Source: CAYUAG01 sp964554015 (GTDB lineage: Bacteria; Zhuqueibacterota; QNDG01; CAYUAG01). From it: a stretch of 11,707 nt of DNA. Position numbers and translations under genes: made by a program. The stretch lies in the NCBI GenBank assembly GCA_964554015.1, contig CAZKMO010000112.1, forward strand, positions 1-11,707. The letters run 5' to 3'. Every line of letters begins with the position of its first letter. Position 1 is the stretch's first letter. This document shows, piece by piece, positions 7,001 to 11,707 of the stretch. The notes beneath the pieces are model-generated. The model worked only from the letters and a program-made list of their open reading frames with translations, searched no databases and was not told the origin of the DNA.

Positions 7001-8121
7001 TTATCCTGCATATTCCCGGTCTTATGGAAAAGGCAGAAGATTGCTGGATTGATTTCAAGGGATTTGACCCTCAAGATGATTTTTTTACTATAGCAGGTCC
7101 AGTGGAAAATCCTTTATTTCGGGGAACGCTGGTACTTCGGGATTATCGGTTTACTTACCCGTTTCTTAAACTCAGAAAAAAGGGAGATGGCTACAATATT
7201 TTTCAAAAAGTTTTTTGGGATGTTAATCTTTACCCCAAAGAGGATGTTCATTATATTAAAGAAATAAAAACTCCTCTGGGAAATTTTGATATAAATCTTA
7301 AATTGCAAGATGAATACGGCGGTCTTCGCCTCTATGGTTGTATTGAAAAGGATAATTTACAGGTGTGGGGAAATTTGGCTTCGGTGGAAGGGATTATTGA
7401 TGTACTGGGGCATTATTTCAGACCGGAACGAATTTCTTTTGATTATCCCCAGGGAGCAAAAGAGCCAATAATATCCGGGAGAGCTTATACTACAGTGGTT
7501 GATTCTTTGGGTATGCGTTCCACGGTCTGGCTTGCCATTAATACTGCTGAACAGAATAATGGTTTTAGCTCTGCTGAAAAACCCTGGCACAACACTCAGT
7601 TTAGGTTTTATACCAATGATCCGGATGTGATCAGAACCAATACAGAAGTATTGTCACTGCTGGAAGGCAGGGATCAAGATTTGAAGGGACGTGCCTATGA
7701 AGCCTTGGGATTACAGGTGGAAAATTATATTTTAGGGCCAATAATCAAACCGGTGGAACGGGAAATCCGGAAAAATTTTGGTTTGGATTTATTTCATTTT
7801 TCTTACATGTTCGGAAGAAATTTTTTCAAACCCGGTTCTATGGATCAGCGGTTTATGGACGCCAATAGTCTGATCCAGCGCACTAAACTTACAGTTGGTA
7901 AATACTTGAGCCCTAATTTATTTCTTACTTATTCGGGTCAGATTCAGAAGGGTCTTCTTGTATATCCGGATTATGGATTAGGATTTAAACACTCTCTTTC
8001 TTTGGAATACATGATTAATCCTGATTTATTTTTAGAGATGGAATACACCTATAACAGTTTATTGCTCTCTGATTGGCAGGTAGATAAAAGAATTTGGATC
8101 CGGCATGTGTTTCCATTTTAA
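4048..8121 (+). CDS. tamB: TamB-family protein (translocation and assembly module, DUF490)
   Basis: This 1357-residue protein has one N-terminal membrane anchor (about residues 7-27, after a basic MKRR start) and then a long run of beta-rich repeats, the plan of TamB/AsmA-like proteins that span the periplasm from inner to outer membrane. TamB-type blades with the 'G-P-x-x-N-P-x-x-x-G' or similar turn occur near residues 353 (VKGPINNPEIRG), 780 (GGTNESPHV) and 1016 (AGPVENPLFRG). The C-terminal third (about 1010-1357) is the conserved TamB domain: a NLQVWGNLASVEGIIDVLG block near 1105, an LSLLEGRDQDLKGRAYEALG block near 1210, then strands ending in a terminal Phe. Family members work with a BamA-like partner in outer-membrane protein assembly or in phospholipid transport; here bamA is the next gene, 77 nt on. 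An AGAGG ribosome site (4038-4042) lies 5 nt before the ATG. It is close in length to E. coli TamB (about 1260). Confidence 0.9.
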   Translation: MKRRPWVLVIALIIGIIIFGGYFTWKITKADQKIKVVLLNKMRPFLADESDIEKVSISLNSISLRGVKLAPKDQDFYVNIEEVRLGYNLFNILKYRFALHKLTHQIVLVHPIFTIKKFKLASEDFSDNGKYLNYKEVVKELSRVKRVGVSDAEFFLQDSLGNRKRFARSLNGWLYSKSADSTLITLSGNLFGVKGRNNLKLDSQVNLLSGEYKYVHIYIQESDLTSSDVPFFLPEYLRVNAGEVKGEFNVTAEGEKSGFFTLNKGSFSFKNFGIFFNDVNIKTVLNDSSIVINGSVGDFCNTALDISGIAENLVDFNVDLQAKCSGIDFKAFSKSMFPEKDIPVQGRGDFFLQVKGPINNPEIRGNLLSSNFKTVGIDFSDFNMNMSIKNKKLRFTGISKDNDQLDLISKGTIDISDSIMISDLNAKIQGNFLHLFPDEIKKRLNSSRGEFDFWLRGGLKDIRGEGNSRITFINKNLDRDEYILNFNYKDEKLDFKAATSHSNFKASGEIQSPFRNNITWRLKVNRTEYPIYFLLSDTYRSAVDSLLITTDISGDNVSWAGEVRGRKLLEKDTLETFVLFPSYQKRRSKKEVTCEGYFRNEEYNKLDLELKADFSSDQMRINSFHFADDLFISGKYSFTGDKDVAGLIRLQNFNLDILHSLLPGTIPFKGQLNGGLEIKGRRDSLEVYSALSLNKGVFHDIGNINGDLEIQIKDEKVKLCTISLKKDERDWFRGSIESTGQDSLKGKLYSQWEKGGELFQALAGFDFLKGSGEAECIIGGTNESPHVNVEATFKAGSINNVSFNDLYFEVVDTLWEKYDISKGNLRILKGRCSKDDTLKGLFWGFIPHGDGRDADVSLLLEGNILSVLPELNNNFKNTKSKGELFLRVGGNEGEWFIGSGRLEINEGKLSYLYPFDDMSNLQIKAEVKKGESFVALNECKGKMNKGNFEIRNQPVSSEEFIVPFILNNYRLSLGKLLIKTNSKGIILHIPGLMEKAEDCWIDFKGFDPQDDFFTIAGPVENPLFRGTLVLRDYRFTYPFLKLRKKGDGYNIFQKVFWDVNLYPKEDVHYIKEIKTPLGNFDINLKLQDEYGGLRLYGCIEKDNLQVWGNLASVEGIIDVLGHYFRPERISFDYPQGAKEPIISGRAYTTVVDSLGMRSTVWLAINTAEQNNGFSSAEKPWHNTQFRFYTNDPDVIRTNTEVLSLLEGRDQDLKGRAYEALGLQVENYILGPIIKPVEREIRKNFGLDLFHFSYMFGRNFFKPGSMDQRFMDANSLIQRTKLTVGKYLSPNLFLTYSGQIQKGLLVYPDYGLGFKHSLSLEYMINPDLFLEMEYTYNSLLLSDWQVDKRIWIRHVFPF

Positions 8122-8142
8122 ATATTATGGATCATTTTTTAC

Positions 8143-8171
8143 TTTACAAAGATTATTTTTTTTTGTATTTT
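8143..8171 (+). promoter_or_regulatory. Candidate sigma-70 promoter for bamA-skp-lpxD
   Basis: TTTACA (8143-8148) is followed after exactly 17 nt by TATTTT (8166-8171) in the 77-nt tamB-bamA gap. Transcription would start near 8178, about 20 nt before the TTG start of bamA. The spacer is a T-rich run, so a chance match is possible. Confidence 0.35.
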
Positions 8172-8186
8172 AATAAGCTAATTTCG

Positions 8187-8191
8187 GGAGG
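8187..8191 (+). promoter_or_regulatory. Ribosome binding site that fixes the bamA start
   Basis: GGAGG (within GGGAGGT) lies 7 nt before TTG 8199. The other in-frame starts, TTG 8094 (inside tamB) and ATG 8127, have no such site and would put over 20 residues in front of the signal peptide. Confidence 0.8.
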
Positions 8192-8198
8192 TAATATA

Positions 8199-10559
8199 TT
8201 GAAATTTAAAATCAATAAGTGTATTCTTTTAACTATAATCCTATTTATTTGTTTTTCTGTTTATGGACAGCAAACAGGTTCGGTTGAAATACTCGGATTA
8301 TCAGTGGAAGGAAATAAAATATCTGAGGAAGAAGTTGTTAAAATGAGTTCCGGACTTAAAGAAGGATCTTTTATAACTATTGAAGATATTCAGGCTAGTG
8401 TGAAACAACTCTGGAATCTGGGAATTTTTTCTGATATAAAAATAATTGTGGATAAAAGTACTTCCCAGGGTGTTTACCTTACCATTAAGGTAGAAGAGTA
8501 TCCCCGATTGGATAGACTGCTTATTGAGGGCAATAAGAAAATCAAGGCTGAAAAATTAAAAGAAGTATTGGGGTTTTATCGGGGACAGATATTAAGTGCG
8601 GGTAGAATTGCCGAGGGTAAAAAAAGATTAAAAGAGGAGTATGCTGAAAAAGGTTTTATTTTAGCTAAAATAAATACAGAGATATATCAATCTGAAAGGG
8701 AAGGATTGTCTGTCCTGAAGTTTTCTATTGATGAAGGCAAAAAAGTACAAATTGAAAGAATACGATTTTTTGGAAATACAGTTTTTAAGGATAAAAAACT
8801 GAGAAAGCAAATGGATGACATAAAGGAGAATAGATGGTGGGGAGGGGGAGATTTTGATAAAGAGAAGTATAGAAAAGATAAGGAAAAGGTGCTGGAATTT
8901 TATCGGAATCAAGGATACAGGGATGCTGAAATCCTAAATGATTCCCTTTATTATAATGATCAAAATGATGAAATGTATATTGATATCTGGGTTAAAGAAG
9001 GTGATCGTTATTATTTTGGCAATATTTCCTGGGAGGGAAACACCCTTTTTCCTTCCGCAACACTTGAATCTATGCTGGAATTCAAAAGCGGGGATGTATT
9101 CAGTAAAGAAAAGTTTATGAAATCAATTCAGGACAAGCTGAATGGGGCTTATTATGATTTGGGATATATTTATGCTCAGATAAATCCCAGGGAAACATAT
9201 AGAAGTGATACCATTGATGTACAATTTGTAATTGATGAGAAAGAACCGGTACGAATTGATAAAATAAAAATCTCCGGAAATACCCGTACTAAAGAGCGGG
9301 TAATACGCAGACAGCTGCGTATTCGTCCTGGGGATATTTTCAGCCGGGAATTATTGCAGAGAAGTTTCCGGGATTTAATGATGCTGAATTATTTTGCTAA
9401 AGTTGAACCCAATGTTGAACCCATTCCCGAAAAAGAAGATAAAGTAAATATTACCTTTGATGTGGAGGAAAAGTCAACTGATACGGCTAATATTTCGGCA
9501 GGATGGAGTGAACTGGATAAGCTCATCGGCAGTATCGGACTGGGTATGAATAATTTATTTGGCAATGGGCAGCAGTTGAATTTAAACTGGAATTTTGGCC
9601 GCTACTACAGATCGTTGCAGTTAAGTTTCACCGAGCCCTGGTTTTTAAACACTCCTACCTTAATCGGCGCCAGTATCTGGGATACAAAACGGAATCGCAG
9701 CCCCTATTATAGTTATTATAAATATACAAGCAGAGGTTTTTCGGTAAGACTGGGGAGACGGTTTACCTGGCCGGATAACTATTTCCGGGGTGATTGGATT
9801 TATCGGTTAGCTGAAACAGATTTAAGTGATTTCAGTGATTACTATTTAGAAAATTATCCGGGAAATGTGGCTGATGAAAGATGGCCTCGTGTATCCAGCA
9901 GTGTTACCCAGATTATAGATAGGAATAGTCTGGATCAACCCCAGTTTCCCACCAGGGGGTCAGAGGTGAGCCTTTCCACGGAATTATGTGGAGGCCCTTT
10001 TGGGGGCACCGTAAGTTTTCATAAACATATATTGAGTATTGATAATTATATTCCTACTATTTCTCATAGCATTGTGTTACGAACGCATGCTCAATTTGGC
10101 TACATGGATGAATTGATTCATGACAGTAAATGGTCAATAACGAGTATTGATCTATTTTACATGGGAGGTGCCGGAATGTCAAGAGCTATCCCCTTGAGAG
10201 GATATCCGGATCCTTTTGGAGGTGGCAATTACTACCTTTCGCAACTTCCTAGTCTCCCCATTAGTGGGTATTATGGGGGAAAAACCATGCTTAAGGTCAA
10301 TGCGGAATTAAGGTTTCAGATTGTAAGTAATCCTCTGCTGTATGGATTGATTTTCACCGAAGCCGGTAACACCTGGAAAGACCTCGCATCCACGGATCCC
10401 TTTGGTCTCCGTCGTTCTTTTGGAATAGGAGCCAGAATTTTTATGCCCATGGTGGGTATGTTGGGAATCGATTATGCCTGCGGACTTGATTATTATAACC
10501 AATATGGTGAACGGTATACAGATTGGAGAACCCATTTCATATTTGGACAAAGTTTTTAA
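8199..10559 (+). CDS. bamA: Outer-membrane protein assembly factor BamA
   Basis: From TTG 8199 the protein has 786 residues. Residues 1-24 are a Sec signal peptide (KFKINK, then a hydrophobic core, cut near VYG-QQ); no lipobox is present, which argues against the lipoprotein TamL. Five POTRA domains follow at about 27-100, 102-180, 183-267, 270-347 and 350-425, each with an 'I-x-G-N' type strand (for example LLIEGNKKI, RFFGNTVF, KISGNTRT). POTRA3 carries an insertion with WWGGGDFD, a form I associate with FCB BamA. Residues about 430-786 form the 16-strand Omp85 barrel with the L6 motif L666-R-G-Y669 and a terminal Phe (FGQSF). BamA catalyses insertion of beta-barrel proteins into the outer membrane. 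Next to it are skp, its client chaperone (40 nt away), and tamB. Five POTRAs favour BamA over TamA (three). An upstream TTG at 8094 would add 35 residues and overlap tamB by 28 nt; I reject it. Confidence 0.95.
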   Translation: MKFKINKCILLTIILFICFSVYGQQTGSVEILGLSVEGNKISEEEVVKMSSGLKEGSFITIEDIQASVKQLWNLGIFSDIKIIVDKSTSQGVYLTIKVEEYPRLDRLLIEGNKKIKAEKLKEVLGFYRGQILSAGRIAEGKKRLKEEYAEKGFILAKINTEIYQSEREGLSVLKFSIDEGKKVQIERIRFFGNTVFKDKKLRKQMDDIKENRWWGGGDFDKEKYRKDKEKVLEFYRNQGYRDAEILNDSLYYNDQNDEMYIDIWVKEGDRYYFGNISWEGNTLFPSATLESMLEFKSGDVFSKEKFMKSIQDKLNGAYYDLGYIYAQINPRETYRSDTIDVQFVIDEKEPVRIDKIKISGNTRTKERVIRRQLRIRPGDIFSRELLQRSFRDLMMLNYFAKVEPNVEPIPEKEDKVNITFDVEEKSTDTANISAGWSELDKLIGSIGLGMNNLFGNGQQLNLNWNFGRYYRSLQLSFTEPWFLNTPTLIGASIWDTKRNRSPYYSYYKYTSRGFSVRLGRRFTWPDNYFRGDWIYRLAETDLSDFSDYYLENYPGNVADERWPRVSSSVTQIIDRNSLDQPQFPTRGSEVSLSTELCGGPFGGTVSFHKHILSIDNYIPTISHSIVLRTHAQFGYMDELIHDSKWSITSIDLFYMGGAGMSRAIPLRGYPDPFGGGNYYLSQLPSLPISGYYGGKTMLKVNAELRFQIVSNPLLYGLIFTEAGNTWKDLASTDPFGLRRSFGIGARIFMPMVGMLGIDYACGLDYYNQYGERYTDWRTHFIFGQSF

Positions 10560-10589
10560 TATTTAATAGTTAATTAATAATTAAATTAT

Positions 10590-10594
10590 GGAGG
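10590..10594 (+). promoter_or_regulatory. Ribosome binding site that fixes the skp start
   Basis: GGAGG lies 5 nt before GTG 10600. It overlaps the alternative ATG at 10588, which itself is preceded only by AT-rich sequence without a ribosome site. Confidence 0.75.
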
Positions 10595-10599
10595 AAGTT

Positions 10600-11139
10600 G
10601 TGAATAAGCAAAAAATGTTTTTAGTGTCAGCTATATTGCTGTTAGCAGTTCTTTTCAGTGGATCTGTTTTTGCTCAGTTAAAAATTGGCTATATTGATTC
10701 ACAAATAATATTGAATAAGCTCCCATCCGCAGTGGAGGCCCAGAAAAAATTGGAAGAGCAGAGTAATGCCTGGGCAGAAGAACTCCAGAAAATGGGGGAT
10801 AAAATTCGTTCTTTGCAGCAACAGCTTGAACAACAGAGTTTACTGTTGAGTGAGGAAAAAAAGCAAGAAAAACAGGATGAAATTCAACAGCTATATCTGG
10901 AATCACAGAGATTTCAGGATCAAAAATTTGGTCAGCAGGGTGAATTATATAAGAAGCGAAATGAGCTGTTGCAACCTGTATTTGATCAGATAAATGAAAA
11001 AATACAGGCAGTTGCCGAAGAGAACGCATATGATTATATTTTTGATGCAGTTGCCGGTAATATATTATACGCCAAAGAAGAATATAATCTCACTAAAAAA
11101 ATATTGGATGCACTTGGTGTTGATACTTCTGATATGTGA
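10600..11139 (+). CDS. skp: Periplasmic chaperone of the Skp/OmpH family
   Basis: From GTG 10600 the protein has 179 residues. Residues 1-25 are a Sec signal peptide (MNKQKMF, hydrophobic core, cut after VFA). The mature start LKIGYIDSQIILNKLP (27-42) is the typical OmpH first strand, residues about 44-145 are a Glu/Gln/Lys-rich coiled coil with QQQLEQQ and EEKKQEKQDE stretches, and the end (AYDYIFDAVAGNILYAKEEYNLTKKIL) forms the strand and helix that close the trimer body. Skp-type trimers hold unfolded outer-membrane proteins in the periplasm and hand them to BamA, the preceding gene. lpxD starts only 12 nt after its stop, so the two are almost surely cotranscribed. An ATG at 10588 would give 183 residues with two extra acidic residues ahead of the signal peptide, an unfavourable n-region. 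GC is similar to tamB and bamA. Confidence 0.93.
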   Translation: MNKQKMFLVSAILLLAVLFSGSVFAQLKIGYIDSQIILNKLPSAVEAQKKLEEQSNAWAEELQKMGDKIRSLQQQLEQQSLLLSEEKKQEKQDEIQQLYLESQRFQDQKFGQQGELYKKRNELLQPVFDQINEKIQAVAEENAYDYIFDAVAGNILYAKEEYNLTKKILDALGVDTSDM

Positions 11140-11151
11140 AAAAAGGTAGGT

Positions 11152-11707
11152 ATGAGTATACCAGTTTCAGAAATAGCCAAAGAAATAGGGGCAACCCTGG
11201 TTGGTGATGATTCTTTGAGAATAGAAGATATTTCCCCTATCGATGATTCCTCACCGGGGCATATAACTTTTATTTCCAATAAGAAGTATGCTAAATATTT
11301 ATCCACTACCAAAGCATCTGCTGTTATTATAAGTGAGGATTTAGATGTACCATTCCTAGAAGGTAAAGCCTGGTTACCGGTAAAAAATCCTTATTTTGCT
11401 TTTTCCAAAGTGGTTAAACTGTTCCATCCCGAAAAACTTTTAATTGAAAAAGGAATTCATGACACTGCAGTTATTGGTAAACATACAAAACTGGGTAAGG
11501 ATGTTTCTTTGGGTGCCCGGGTAGTGATAGGCAGAGAGTGTACTATTGGTGATAGGACAGTGATAATGCCGGGAGTAGTGGTTGGGGATGGAGTAAAGAT
11601 CGGGGAGGATTGCAGGATACATGCTAATGTGAGCATAAGAGAGAAGGTTGTCATTAATAACAGAGTGATTATTCATAATGGAACAGTAGTAGGAAGTGAT
11701 GGATTTG
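11152..11707 (+). CDS. lpxD: UDP-3-O-acylglucosamine N-acyltransferase, partial (3' end beyond window)
   Basis: The frame is open from ATG 11152 to the window end (185 complete codons). Residues 1-100 form the N-terminal uridine-binding domain of LpxD, with DISPIDDSSPGHITFISNKK (26-45), a KASAVI strand (54-60), and VKNPYFAFSKV (77-87). From about residue 103 there are hexapeptide repeats of a left-handed beta helix (AVIGKH, VSLGAR, CTIGDR, VKIGED, and so on), ending at VVGSDGF (179-185), a conserved LpxD block. The enzyme adds the second acyl chain, from acyl-ACP, to UDP-3-O-acyl-glucosamine in lipid A synthesis; the catalytic His (H239 in E. coli) and about 155 residues should lie beyond the edge. 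An AAGG ribosome site (11143-11146) precedes the ATG by 5 nt. In many Gram-negatives lpxD follows skp, and fabZ/lpxA or lpxC may follow here. Its presence implies LPS. Confidence 0.95.
   Translation, partial: MSIPVSEIAKEIGATLVGDDSLRIEDISPIDDSSPGHITFISNKKYAKYLSTTKASAVIISEDLDVPFLEGKAWLPVKNPYFAFSKVVKLFHPEKLLIEKGIHDTAVIGKHTKLGKDVSLGARVVIGRECTIGDRTVIMPGVVVGDGVKIGEDCRIHANVSIREKVVINNRVIIHNGTVVGSDGF

Noticed and set aside
8199..10559. TamA or TamL instead of BamA
   Set aside because: Five POTRA domains and a signal peptide without lipobox cysteine fit BamA, as does the neighbouring skp-lpxD.
10560..10599. TTAATTAA-type palindromes between bamA and skp as a terminator
   Set aside because: The stems are AT only with no T-run after them, and the gap is just 40 nt within an evident operon.

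Overview
The window looks like a chromosomal segment from a low-GC, LPS-making diderm bacterium, most likely an uncultured member of the Fibrobacterota-Chlorobiota-Bacteroidota (FCB) neighbourhood. This rests on the envelope genes (bamA, skp, lpxD), on the style of POTRA3 in BamA (a WWGGG-DF insertion of the kind seen in FCB BamA proteins), and on a secreted protein combining a lamin-tail domain with a PKD-like domain. The phylum is an inference; no rRNA or tRNA gene is visible to settle it.

Left part, minus strand (1-2614). A very AT-rich partial gene runs off the left edge. It encodes a secreted protein with a signal peptide, a short coiled coil, two FxLYD-like repeats, a lamin-tail domain and the start of a PKD-like 'GDGS' domain. 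Upstream of it on the same strand is a complete myo-inositol-1-phosphate synthase gene of much higher GC, with its own candidate sigma-70 promoter and a strong inverted repeat in its leader.

Middle (2615-3198). The divergent intergenic region has no credible gene. Most of it is a purine-rich block followed by a pyrimidine-rich block, which together form a nested, degenerate inverted repeat of about 350 bp. This may be a decayed repeat element or an unusual structured spacer. A candidate promoter for uppS lies at its right edge.

Right part, plus strand (3199-11707). This is an envelope-biogenesis cluster: uppS (lipid carrier for cell-wall and LPS sugars), then tamB, bamA, skp/ompH and a partial lpxD running off the right edge. 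It resembles the conserved uppS-(cdsA-dxr-rseP)-bamA-skp-lpxD order of many Gram-negatives, but with tamB where cdsA-dxr-rseP often sit. UppS supplies the polyprenyl carrier, Skp carries unfolded outer-membrane proteins across the periplasm, BamA inserts them, TamB is an inner-membrane-anchored periplasm-spanning partner, and LpxD acts in lipid A synthesis. A weak terminator separates uppS from tamB, and a candidate promoter precedes bamA, so the cluster may be transcribed in more than one unit. Two starts need care: bamA most likely starts at TTG 8199 and skp at GTG 10600, each just behind a strong ribosome binding site.

I found no phage, transposase, CRISPR or defence system. The most interesting material is the mosaic secreted protein, the composition jumps at the left, and the two inverted-repeat structures between ino1 and uppS.
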